This document shows positions 1 through 5,440 of a stretch of DNA of 40,022 bases, one piece after another. Position numbers and translations under genes: made by a program. The stretch is from positions 1 to 40,022 of the forward strand of contig JAUSGO010000037.1 of NCBI GenBank assembly GCA_030649025.1. Direction: 5' to 3'. Origin of the DNA: a bacterium (lineage in GTDB: Bacteria; Patescibacteriota; Minisyncoccia; JAUYLV01). Each line of letters starts with the position of its first letter. The stretch's first letter is position 1. The notes beneath the pieces were generated by a model. That model had not been told where the DNA came from. It ran no database searches and saw only the letters and a list, made by a program, of their open reading frames with translations.

Positions 1-42
1 GATTCCTTTTTCTCGCCTCGTCCCTCCGGCTCGAAAAAGCCC

Positions 43-63
43 GGGAAGTCCACCGGACTTCCC
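43..63. repeat. Perfect 9-bp hairpin
   Basis: GGGAAGTCC at 43-51 and GGACTTCCC at 55-63 are perfect inverted repeats around a 3-base loop. There is no following T run in either direction, so it is not a clear terminator. It could be a dispersed palindromic repeat or part of an attachment region. Confidence 0.6.
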
Positions 64-92
64 TTCTCATCCCGTCCCAGAACTTCAAATGA

Positions 93-132
93 GAAATTTA
101 AAACACCACGCCACGGAGGTGTTTTAAATTTC
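93..132. terminator. 15-bp inverted repeat, terminator-like
   Basis: GAAATTTAAAACACC (93-107) and its exact complement (118-132) flank a 10-base loop. The core ACACC/GGTGT with A and T runs is built like the terminators at 12438 and 14302, so a bidirectional terminator is the simplest reading. No gene next to it proves this. Confidence 0.5.
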
Positions 133-293
133 ATTCGTAGCCCTAGTGGGAGAGCGTTGGAACCAAGTCATTATCGAGGTGAAAAGATGGAGTGAGTTTG
201 CTAAAAGCTTGCACCTGGCTAATTTGACCGCCTAAAAATTGATAAATTGACCATCTTCATACTACCGCGAGGGATTAGAAACAAGAAAGCATG

Positions 294-318
294 TAGACAA
301 GTCTAGTAAAGTTATAAT
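294..318 (+). promoter_or_regulatory. Promoter with overlapping palindrome
   Basis: A perfect -10 box TATAAT lies at 313-318, 12 bases before the GTG at 331. The palindrome TAGAC-AA-GTCTA (294-305) covers the spacer and -35 region, where no good -35 hexamer is visible. The position fits an operator, possibly for the ribbon-helix-helix-like product of the next gene. The autoregulation is inference. Confidence 0.45.
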
Positions 319-330
319 TCGCAAAAATCC

Positions 331-597
331 GTGAAATCGAAATATCCACACATTAGAATAAGCAGAAACACTCACAGCTTTCTCCTGGGTGAGGCTGCAC
401 GTTTTAGAATCAGTATCAGCGAACTTATAGAAATCATCATAGGCTCATATAAAGAAAATCCCAATACTTTTTCTGAGATGACAGGGGGTGTCATTGGGAC
501 ACAACCACCTTGGAGCGAGTATCATCGAGTGTTAAAGCGCAACGGACAAGGCAGAAATGATAAGTCTCTCGAAATATCGCTTCGCCTGAACATATAG
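331..597 (+). CDS. Small ribbon-helix-helix-like protein, putative regulator
   Basis: This 88-residue protein starts at GTG 331; no Shine-Dalgarno sequence is visible, and the -10 box 12 bases upstream implies an almost leaderless message. Residues about 6-43 (a short strand around HIRIS, then a helix, then SISELIEIIIGSY) resemble the strand-helix-helix pattern of CopG/Arc-type DNA-binding proteins. The C-terminal half has no feature I recognise. It is the first gene of a + strand trio in the mobile block, where such proteins usually act as autoregulators or antitoxins, but no toxin gene is evident beside it. The fold call rests on pattern only and could be wrong; that it is a real gene is more likely than not. 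Confidence 0.45.
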   Translation: MKSKYPHIRISRNTHSFLLGEAARFRISISELIEIIIGSYKENPNTFSEMTGGVIGTQPPWSEYHRVLKRNGQGRNDKSLEISLRLNI

Positions 598-623
598 CGG
601 CATACCCCACAAGCTAAGCTTAT

Positions 624-854
624 ATGGCCATTAGTAATAGAATTAAAAAACTGGAGAAAAAGATTGGTGAAGCGGGATTGCGTTATGAGGTTGCTTTGGA
701 TGATTACGACGTTATGAAAGCTTACATTCAAGTCAGTAGATATGGAAAAGTTATCGGTAGAATGGATTATGATAGCGCAGAGGCTAAGAAACTTGAACGA
801 TTGGGCAGGATAGAGCCCTTTAAGTTAGTTTTAGGCGATGACTCAGACCCTTAA
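624..854 (+). CDS. Hypothetical protein, 76 aa
   Basis: The ATG at 624 opens a 76-residue acidic/basic mixed protein. It begins with a short helical stretch rich in Lys and Glu (about residues 3-17), followed by a Tyr- and Asp-rich middle and a Gly-Asp-Asp C-terminus. I recognise no family. It lies 26 bases after the previous gene, and its end overlaps the longest form of the following frame (from 838), which suggests one transcription unit. No membrane segment or signal peptide is present. The main support is position and coding character. Confidence 0.45.
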   Translation: MAISNRIKKLEKKIGEAGLRYEVALDDYDVMKAYIQVSRYGKVIGRMDYDSAEAKKLERLGRIEPFKLVLGDDSDP

Positions 855-879
855 AATCTTGAGTAAGTCAGCAACATCT

Positions 880-1266
880 ATGTCAAAAAAAGGGTGCAAG
901 CAAATCAAGCTGGACAACAAGCAATGCCAAGCGTGGGCTATGACCGACAGCGATTTTTGTTTTATGCATGACCCTGCCATGGAAATCGAAAAACGCAACG
1001 CAGTCATCAAGGGCGGAAGGGCGCAGAGGAGAAACCGTAGACCGCTGCCAGTAGTCGAGATAAAAGATACGAAAAGTGTTGCGAATCTGTTGTCATTGAC
1101 AATCACTGAAGTGAGGCGAGGAGAAGTAGATTTAAGAGTGGCAAATTGCGTGGGATACTTGTCAGGACACCTTATTAAGGCCCTAGAAATATCTGATCTA
1201 GGAGAGCGTGTAACCGAGCTCGAAGAAGTGCTTGCCGAAAAAGAGCTTGTTGGAGCGCGAGAATAG
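880..1266 (+). CDS. Cys/His-cluster protein, probable zinc-binding accessory protein
   Basis: I choose the ATG at 880 (128 aa) over the in-frame ATG at 838, because the conserved-looking part begins right after it (SKKGCK) and the longer form overlaps the gene before. Near the N-terminus it has a Cys-Cys-Cys-His arrangement: C6, C16, then FCFMHDP giving C25 and H28. This pattern is common in small proteins of phages and integrated elements, where it probably binds zinc. A basic stretch (GGRAQRRNRR) follows, then a region ending in a Glu-rich helix (VTELEEVLAEKE). DNA or RNA binding is a reasonable guess from the Cys/His knuckle plus Arg patch, but no specific function can be assigned. Confidence 0.5.
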   Translation: MSKKGCKQIKLDNKQCQAWAMTDSDFCFMHDPAMEIEKRNAVIKGGRAQRRNRRPLPVVEIKDTKSVANLLSLTITEVRRGEVDLRVANCVGYLSGHLIKALEISDLGERVTELEEVLAEKELVGARE

Positions 1267-1323
1267 TACTGTAACAACATTCTATCTAGGTCTATGACTT
1301 AAGAAATGCCGCCCTAGAACACC

Positions 1324-1347
1324 AAAAAGCAGCCGTTTTACGGCCGC
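1324..1347 (-). terminator. Terminator of the exported-protein trio
   Basis: GCAGCCGT (1329-1336) and ACGGCCGC (1340-1347) form a hairpin with one mismatch. Five A on the + strand (1324-1328) give a U run on the - strand transcript. It sits just past the stop of the - strand gene at 1363. Confidence 0.6.
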
Positions 1348-1362
1348 CCTTCCAAGAGTCTT

Positions 1363-1710
1363 TTAATACCACTGCGCGACTCCCCCGTGATGAGAACAAG
1401 TGCCGCGTCTATGAAGGCTGAAACTATATGTACCATCTCTGCATCTAGCGCTCGCTCCCCCTGGTCTGGTGTCTGAATACGCAGGAGAGTGAACTTTAAG
1501 TCCGTCGGAATTTGTATAGTAATTGTTGTTGGATAACGGAGCCGGGGTTAGAATCGGAGTATAAATCGGGCGAGGGGTCGGTGTTACAATATTAAAAGCG
1601 TTGTAACTATTCTGTGTCGTAGTTACGCTTGTCTGGCTTTCGCTACCCAAAGCTCCGATACCCATTACGGCAATTGCGATTCCTATTGCCCAAAAAATAG
1701 TTTTTCTCAT
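1363..1710 (-). CDS. Exported DUF3761 domain protein
   Basis: This is a 115-residue secreted or membrane-anchored protein. Residues 5-22 form a hydrophobic export segment. A Pro/Thr-rich linker follows (about 43-58). The C-terminal half (about 64-115) matches the DUF3761 pattern known from small bacterial exported proteins: YYTNSDG, then RPGGASARCRDGTYS, then HRRGTCSHHGG, with two Cys that could form a disulfide and several His. The function of DUF3761 is unknown to me. It is the last gene of a - strand trio of exported proteins (1363-2600) with its own promoter and terminator, probable cargo of the mobile block. The domain call is fairly sure, the role is not. Confidence 0.75.
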   Translation of the reverse strand: MRKTIFWAIGIAIAVMGIGALGSESQTSVTTTQNSYNAFNIVTPTPRPIYTPILTPAPLSNNNYYTNSDGLKVHSPAYSDTRPGGASARCRDGTYSFSLHRRGTCSHHGGVAQWY

Positions 1711-1720
1711 TGATCCTATG

Positions 1721-1951
1721 TTAATAAGTTTCCAAATTATCCAAAGCCCAACTCATATCCTCGTAGCTTGACCACGCATAGGATTTCGCTTCTTCAATAC
1801 CACTATTCGCATCGTCTAATCGGTAAGCCAAAGAATCGCCCCTGCTTTCGCAATAATCAAGTTGGCTCTGCAACTCTTTCTTAGATGGTCCCGAATCATA
1901 AAACCACCAAATTCCACCAATAATTAACAAAAAAGCGATAAATCCACCCAT
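1721..1951 (-). CDS. Small membrane-anchored protein
   Basis: This 76-residue protein begins at ATG 1951. Residues 3-17 (GFIAFLLIIGGIWWF) are a single membrane anchor. The rest is an acidic helical domain with SKKELQSQLDYCESRGDSL and a C-terminus rich in Ser, Tyr and Trp. It starts one base before the upstream gene ends and stops ten bases before the DUF3761 gene begins, so the three are surely co-transcribed. I know no family; an extracytoplasmic partner of its two exported neighbours is a guess. Confidence 0.5.
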   Translation of the reverse strand: MGGFIAFLLIIGGIWWFYDSGPSKKELQSQLDYCESRGDSLAYRLDDANSGIEEAKSYAWSSYEDMSWALDNLETY

Positions 1952-1952
1952 A

Positions 1953-2600
1953 TTAAGAATTTAGACAAGCAAGGTAGTCTGAATTATATTGCTGTTCCCC
2001 AGTACGCCTCACTGCTTGTTTCGCCTGTTCCCATAGATCAGCAATTTGATTTTCCAAATTTGAATAATAATTTACGGTAACCTGCTTCGTATTAGCGCAA
2101 CTCTGATGATAAGTCGTTATCATCTCCGGACTCATGCCTATCATATCTGGCGGCAATGGTGCAAGCCAACAATCCACTTGTTCTTGTTTGGCAGCAAGAT
2201 AATTTGCGTGTGTAGCATCGAGTTGACTCTGAAATTCCGGTAATTTAGCGGTCAATACTCTTGTTATATTATCATCCGTTTGTTTTCTTGCGCTTGCCTG
2301 GCATTGTGCAATTTTAAGAGCTGGATCAATAGTTGGTAATGGAGTAGGTAAAAAAGTTGGTAAGGGTGTCTGGGATGGAGCGGGTACGGGGATTGGCTTA
2401 GAAGTGGCCCCTGGAACTGTTTTCTTAATTGGTTTTGGTGTTGGCGTAGGAGTCAGTGTAACTTCTGGTGTTGGGATTGGGGTGGAAGACGGCGAAACAA
2501 CCACAATTATTGGTGTAGGCGCAGGAGACTGAACTCGTTGCAGATCAACCCCGAAAAGTCCAGCAATTGCTATGAAAATTGAAGCGATAAATTTACTCAT
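1953..2600 (-). CDS. Exported protein with Pro/Thr stalk
   Basis: This is a 215-residue protein. Residues 1-18 look like a signal or anchor segment (FIASIFIAIAGLFGV). Residues about 26-92 are almost entirely Pro, Thr, Ser and Val, typical of an extended stalk in surface proteins of Patescibacteria. The C-terminal domain (about 95-215) is helical, Gln/Ala-rich, and contains four Cys (in AQCQ, VDCW, SCANT and LACL) that could form two disulfides. It is the first gene of the - strand trio and has a strong promoter at 2628-2656. There is no visible Shine-Dalgarno. The family is unknown; export and the stalk architecture are clear. Confidence 0.6.
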   Translation of the reverse strand: MSKFIASIFIAIAGLFGVDLQRVQSPAPTPIIVVVSPSSTPIPTPEVTLTPTPTPKPIKKTVPGATSKPIPVPAPSQTPLPTFLPTPLPTIDPALKIAQCQASARKQTDDNITRVLTAKLPEFQSQLDATHANYLAAKQEQVDCWLAPLPPDMIGMSPEMITTYHQSCANTKQVTVNYYSNLENQIADLWEQAKQAVRRTGEQQYNSDYLACLNS

Positions 2601-2627
2601 AGGATAGGGGGAAGCTTAGTTATATAT

Positions 2628-2656
2628 ATTGTAAACCTATTAGTATGCTTTGTCAA
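2628..2656 (-). promoter_or_regulatory. Sigma70-type promoter for the - strand trio
   Basis: On the - strand TTGACA (2656-2651) and TACAAT (2633-2628) are separated by exactly 17 bases, a near-consensus promoter. It sits 28 bases upstream of the ATG at 2600. Confidence 0.75.
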
Positions 2657-2694
2657 GTACCGGCTGGTAAGTAGCGTAGAAAAGTTTTACCCAC

Positions 2695-2722
2695 TGTACA
2701 AGCTTTAAATAGGGGCTATAAT
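2695..2722 (+). promoter_or_regulatory. Promoter of the structured leader and integration module
   Basis: A consensus -10 TATAAT lies at 2717-2722, with a weak -35 TGTACA at 2695-2700 and a 16-base spacer. Transcription would start near 2730 and run about 260 bases before the ATG at 2991, making the long structured leader described at 2757-2982. Confidence 0.5.
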
Positions 2723-2756
2723 AGAAATAAGTAAATAAGGGTGGTGTATGTGGGCA

Positions 2757-2810
2757 CTCCCTAAATTGGCAAATGCGGTTGCCTAGCCAATTTTGAGGAG
2801 TTTTATTTTA
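2757..2810 (+). terminator. Hairpin followed by T-rich tract in the leader
   Basis: AAATTGGC (2763-2770) pairs with GCCAATTT (2786-2793), extended by CTCC (2757-2760) with GGAG (2797-2800) across a small internal loop. TTTTATTTTA follows immediately. This is the form of an intrinsic terminator or attenuator in the leader of the recombinase module. The GAGGAG at 2795-2800 could instead be a ribosome site, but no start codon follows at a suitable distance. Confidence 0.45.
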
Positions 2811-2831
2811 CAAAAAAGAATTAACGCAATC

Positions 2832-2890
2832 ATAGACCGTGAATCAAGCGGCGAAGCCCTGTTGTGGCGCGTCATTTGATTTGCGGTTTT
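2832..2890 (+). promoter_or_regulatory. Second leader hairpin, possible attenuator
   Basis: AATCAA (2832-2837) can pair with TTGATT (2876-2881) around an inner GCC/GGC stem, followed by GCGG and seven T (2884-2893 region). CCCTGTTG at 2857-2864, in its loop, is identical to the downstream copy at 2955-2962. Both copies can pair with CAACAGGG at 2912-2919, so the upstream and downstream structures are mutually exclusive. Attenuation is inference. Confidence 0.35.
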
Positions 2891-2910
2891 TTTAATTGTC
2901 CGGCCATATT

Positions 2911-2982
2911 CCAACAGGGTACTGTCTCGCTATTGCGGGCAGGTGGCCAATACACCCTGTTGGAGCCTGCCCGGAGTAGCGA
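2911..2982 (+). promoter_or_regulatory. Interleaved stems (H-type pseudoknot topology) before ATG 2991
   Basis: Stem A: CCAACAGGGT (2911-2920) with ACCCTGTTGG (2954-2963), 10 perfect pairs. Stem B: TCGCTA (2927-2932) plus CGGGCAGG (2936-2943) with CCTGCCCG (2966-2973) plus TAGCGA (2977-2982), 14 perfect pairs around a 3x3 inner part that can itself make an A-T and a G-U pair. The stems interleave, with connectors of 6, 10 and 2 bases. The only GGAG near the start (2973-2976) is buried in stem B. Translation control, a recombinase binding site in DNA, or both are possible. Confidence 0.55.
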
Positions 2983-2990
2983 TTTTAATT

Positions 2991-3287
2991 ATGAAGTCCT
3001 TGGAAAGAAGATTCAAAAATATTAGTGAAAAGAAACCTCTTTGGAGTACCCACACCTGTTTTGCGCTTGCCATCCAAGAGCAGGATTTTGGAACTCAGGC
3101 GATCCACCGCTGGTTTAACCGTCTAGTGAGTAACGACGACTACGCCAAAAACGAGAAACGGGCAATATTGCGACACCTAGAGAAGCTAACAAAACCAGTG
3201 AGGACAACCGGAATTGAAGATCAAACGAGCTTATGCACAGCGCTCGACGTTAAATACGGGGCAGTAGTCGCCAAAATTCAGAAATGA
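2991..3287 (+). CDS. Small conserved-looking protein of the recombinase module
   Basis: I place the start at ATG 2991 (98 aa) rather than the in-frame GTG at 2943, because 2943 lies inside the pseudoknot stems. The protein is basic at the N-terminus (LERRFKNI), with WSTHTCFALAIQ and IHRWFNRLV in the middle and a helix with EKRAILRHLEKL. The end is less ordered and may be variable. I believe small proteins of this form recur directly upstream of serine recombinases in Patescibacteria, but this is memory and not something the sequence proves. It could be a recombination directionality or regulatory factor: the size and position fit, and no DNA-binding motif is certain. There is no membrane segment. 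Confidence 0.55.
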   Translation: MKSLERRFKNISEKKPLWSTHTCFALAIQEQDFGTQAIHRWFNRLVSNDDYAKNEKRAILRHLEKLTKPVRTTGIEDQTSLCTALDVKYGAVVAKIQK

Positions 3288-3329
3288 TATTTTTACAAAT
3301 AATTTTGGTTATGCGGAATCACCAAATGC

Positions 3330-3518
3330 GTGCTTACAATTGAACACCTTAGAAGAATTGACCCCGAAACCAAAGACGCTTCAGACGAGGAGCTTTCTAA
3401 AGCGCGAGATTTATACTATCAAATGAGCCAATTTTCCTTTGATAAATGGCTGGAAAATAGGGGTTCCAAAAATCCCGCAGGGGTATTGCGCAATGTCCTT
3501 AATAATCCGAAAATATAA
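3330..3518 (+). CDS. Small acidic helical protein ahead of the recombinase
   Basis: This 62-residue protein starts at GTG 3330 and ends two bases before the recombinase start, so translation of the two is probably coupled. Residues 3-36 are helical and acidic (PETKDASDEELSKARDLYY), and the C-terminal part reads FDKWLENRGSKNPAGVL. The last part resembles small proteins I associate with this recombinase context in Patescibacteria, but I cannot name a family. No Shine-Dalgarno is evident. A role as accessory factor for integration or excision is an inference from position only. Confidence 0.55.
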   Translation: MLTIEHLRRIDPETKDASDEELSKARDLYYQMSQFSFDKWLENRGSKNPAGVLRNVLNNPKI

Positions 3519-3520
3519 GC

Positions 3521-5047
3521 ATGACTTGCGAGCGAGCAAAAACAAGCGTTATTTACTGCCGGGTATCCTCCAAAGAACAGGTTGAGGGTACGAGTTTAGA
3601 ATCCCAAGAGCGGATTTGCAGGGAATATGCCGCAAGGCAAGGCGTTGAGGTGGCTGAAGTTTTCATAGATCGTGGCGAATCGGCAAAGACTGCGGACCGA
3701 AAAGAGTTTTTAAGGGCTCTAAGCTTCTGCGCCGACAAGAAACGTCCCATAGGATTTTTCATTGTTTATAAACTTGATAGGTTCGCGAGAAATCAAGATG
3801 ACCATGTTACGGTCCGTGCAATATTGAAGAAGTCGGGGACACAGTTAAAATCCGCCACTGAGCCGATAGATGAAACGCCAGTTGGCCGGGCCATGGAGGG
3901 CATGGTTTCCGTGTTCGCGGAGTTTGATAACAACATGCGTACCGAACGAACGAAGCAGGGCATGCTAGAAAGGGTAAAACAAGGTGTTTGGGTATGGACC
4001 GCGCCCCTAGGCTTCTACAGACCCGTTAAAGGCTCAAATATCGCGCCGGAGCCAGGAACAGCAGAATATATCCTAATTGCGTTTGAAGAGTATGCGAAAG
4101 GCATTTACACCTATGAGAAACTGGCGACATACCTGGCTACAAGAGGAATGAGAACCCGAAATGGAAAAATACCCTGCGCCCAGCTCATAGAAAAAATCCT
4201 GAAAAACCCTCTGTACATGGGTGTCATTAGAATTTGGGGATTAAGCGTGAATGGGACCGGAACTTTTGTACCTATTATTTCGGAATCTCTTTTTACTCAA
4301 TGCCAAGCGAGTAATGTTAGAAAATCTGCTCATGCTGCGCCCCGGTCCGCGAATAACCCACTCTTCCCTCTTAGGAGATTGGTCGTATGTACTGAATGTC
4401 AAAAACCGCTAACGGGGAGTTCTTCAAAAGGACGTGGCAGAAAATACGCCTATTATCATCACGCCAAGCAGGACTGTCCCGAAGCCAAATTCATTCCCAA
4501 AGAAACGCTGGAGCAGTTATTTGTGGAGTTTCTGAATGAAGTAGAGCCGGATATAAAATACGAAAAAATGTTCAAGGCGATAGTCTTGGATAGTTGGCAA
4601 TCCAACTACAAGAAGCTGGATGAGAACAATGCCAAGATTCGAAAGGACATTGAAAAACTTGAACAAGCACGCCAGCGGACTTTTGACTTACACCGGGCAG
4701 GAACTTATAACGATGACGAATTTTTAGAGCAGAAAGAGCTTATCAATAAACAGATAAGCCAAAAGCACCTATTTATTCTAGAAAATAGGGTTGAGGAGTT
4801 TGATATGGAAGAGGCGCTTAACTATACATTTGGAGTGGTCCGGCAAACCACACAAACGTGGATAGTATCTGAATACCCAGAGAAGCTTAGATTCCAACGG
4901 ATGATTTTTGAAGGAAAACTAGACTTTGACGGGAAGAAAGTTGGAACCGCCGAATTATCGCTTCTCTATCGCATGAATAGGGATTATGCCGGAAATAAAT
5001 CCCACTTAGTAGCCCCGACGGGATTCGAACCCGTGTTCGCGGCTTGA
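3521..5047 (+). CDS. Large serine recombinase (site-specific integrase)
   Basis: This 508-residue enzyme cuts and rejoins DNA through a phosphoserine link to integrate or excise the element. The resolvase-type domain (about 8-150) has the catalytic serine in YCRVSS (S16) and the conserved KLDRFAR (84-90). The recombinase domain (about 160-270) includes GVIRIWG. The zinc ribbon has C290 and C293, then YYHH (313-314) and C319, so one of the usual four Cys is replaced by His. A coiled coil follows (about 360-420). The last 14 residues (HLVAPTGFEPVFAA region) are translated from the antisense of tRNA-Glu, so they are a by-product of the attachment site rather than a domain. All catalytic residues I can check are present, so it is likely active. 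Confidence 0.93.
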   Translation: MTCERAKTSVIYCRVSSKEQVEGTSLESQERICREYAARQGVEVAEVFIDRGESAKTADRKEFLRALSFCADKKRPIGFFIVYKLDRFARNQDDHVTVRAILKKSGTQLKSATEPIDETPVGRAMEGMVSVFAEFDNNMRTERTKQGMLERVKQGVWVWTAPLGFYRPVKGSNIAPEPGTAEYILIAFEEYAKGIYTYEKLATYLATRGMRTRNGKIPCAQLIEKILKNPLYMGVIRIWGLSVNGTGTFVPIISESLFTQCQASNVRKSAHAAPRSANNPLFPLRRLVVCTECQKPLTGSSSKGRGRKYAYYHHAKQDCPEAKFIPKETLEQLFVEFLNEVEPDIKYEKMFKAIVLDSWQSNYKKLDENNAKIRKDIEKLEQARQRTFDLHRAGTYNDDEFLEQKELINKQISQKHLFILENRVEEFDMEEALNYTFGVVRQTTQTWIVSEYPEKLRFQRMIFEGKLDFDGKKVGTAELSLLYRMNRDYAGNKSHLVAPTGFEPVFAA

Positions 5048-5084
5048 AAAGCCGATGTCCTAGACCGGGCTAGACGACGGGGCC
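5010..5084 (-). tRNA. tRNA-Glu (anticodon UUC)
   Basis: This is a 75-base tRNA on the - strand. The acceptor stem GGCCCCG pairs with CGGGGCT (one G-U), discriminator A, no encoded CCA. The D arm is TAGCCCGGTCTAGGA, the anticodon loop TTTTCAA gives UUC, the variable loop is 4 bases, and the T arm ACGGG-TTCGAAT-CCCGT is perfect. The outermost anticodon-stem pair (27-43) is T-C, a mismatch, unusual for this tRNA. Position 43 lies on the element side. The serine recombinase frame ends within the anticodon region on the other strand, so this gene is the attachment site. Confidence 0.93.
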
Positions 5085-5211
5085 CCCACACTAATTGAGC
5101 ACAAAATACTTACACGGAGTGCCGACACGGAGCTTCTTACCTCTTCTACGTCAGTAAAAATCTACAAAGAGAGTACGCGCCTCGTCCCCAAGTGCTCAAG
5201 TAGTGTGGGGG
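5083..5211. repeat. Inverted-repeat unit 1 (MITE-like or structured RNA)
   Basis: The ends are 20-base inverted repeats with 19 matches: CCCCCACACTAATTGAGCAC at 5083-5102 and its complement at 5192-5211. The 89-base interior contains a direct repeat ACACGGAG (twice within 25 bases). The left arm overlaps the first two bases of tRNA-Glu. It shares its terminal sequence with the unit at 5267. Confidence 0.7.
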
Positions 5212-5439
5212 CGGGGCCATTGCATCAAGTTTAGTCAAAAGATATCACAAATAAGGAAGAAAATCAACCCCTACGCTAATAGTGCACGCTTAATAATCGC
5301 ACGATATATCAGAAAGTTTTTTCTTAAGATGGCTCCTCTCTTTCTGTAGGTGTTATTTGTGGTGCCGTGCGCCACCAGTGCACTATTAGTGTGGGGGTCA
5401 AGGTTTTGAGAATAAAAAAGGACGAAGCATGTTCGTCCT
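5085..5439. other. Gene-free stretch between tRNA-Glu and clpX
   Basis: About 350 bases with no credible gene. It is dominated by two related inverted-repeat units (5083-5211 and 5267-5398) and, at its right end, the clpX terminator. Confidence 0.6.
5267..5398. repeat. Inverted-repeat unit 2 (MITE-like or structured RNA)
   Basis: The terminal 21-base inverted repeats match at 19 positions (5267-5287 with 5378-5398). They carry the same CACACTAAT-G-GCAC core as unit 1. Inside are two further nested stems: CGCACG (5298-5303) with CGTGCG (5366-5371), and CAGAAAG (5310-5316) with CTTTCTG (5340-5346). The whole can fold as one long hairpin. Confidence 0.7.
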
Positions 5440-5440
5440 T
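5414..5440 (-). terminator. clpX terminator
   Basis: AAGGACGAA (5418-5426) and TTCGTCCTT (5432-5440) form a perfect 9-bp hairpin with a 5-base loop. The A run at 5414-5419 gives the U tract on the - strand. The stem overlaps the clpX stop codon. Confidence 0.85.

Larger units (their letters stand above)
1..330. other. Gene-free left edge of window
   Basis: No convincing gene is seen. The stretch holds two perfect hairpins (43-63 and 93-132), then AT-rich sequence leading to a promoter-like site before the gene at 331. Frame 1 on the + strand is open from the window edge to a stop at 193-195, but it runs straight through both hairpins and shows no recognisable protein character, so I do not call it. 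The outer end of the mobile block may lie here or beyond the window. Confidence 0.5.
1..5047. mobile_element. tRNA-Glu-associated integrated element (left end not defined)
   Basis: The right end is the tRNA-Glu gene, which the recombinase frame enters from its 3' side. The content is typical of small integrated elements: a serine recombinase with two accessory-like genes, a regulator-like gene, a Cys/His protein and a promoter-terminator cassette of exported proteins. I searched by eye for a copy of the tRNA 3' end near the left edge and found only a weak 11-of-16 match around 138-153, so the left boundary is uncertain and may lie outside the window. There are no replication, capsid or conjugation genes. 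Confidence 0.55.

Noticed and set aside
136-158. tRNA-like D-arm sequence (TAGCCCTAGTGGGAGAGCG)
   Set aside because: No anticodon stem, T arm or acceptor stem can be formed around it; the weak match to the tRNA-Glu 3' end (about 11 of 16) is not enough to call an attachment repeat.
1-195. Open + strand frame from the window edge to 193-195
   Set aside because: It runs through two perfect hairpins, lacks recognisable protein pattern and has no visible start; more likely repeat-derived.
2807-2878. Short reading frame in the leader before the recombinase module
   Set aside because: There is no ATG, GTG or TTG start with a ribosome site, and it overlaps the structured leader.
5001-5047. APTGFEPV as a conserved C-terminal protein motif of the recombinase
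   Set aside because: It is the antisense translation of the tRNA-Glu T arm and 3' end, not a protein domain.
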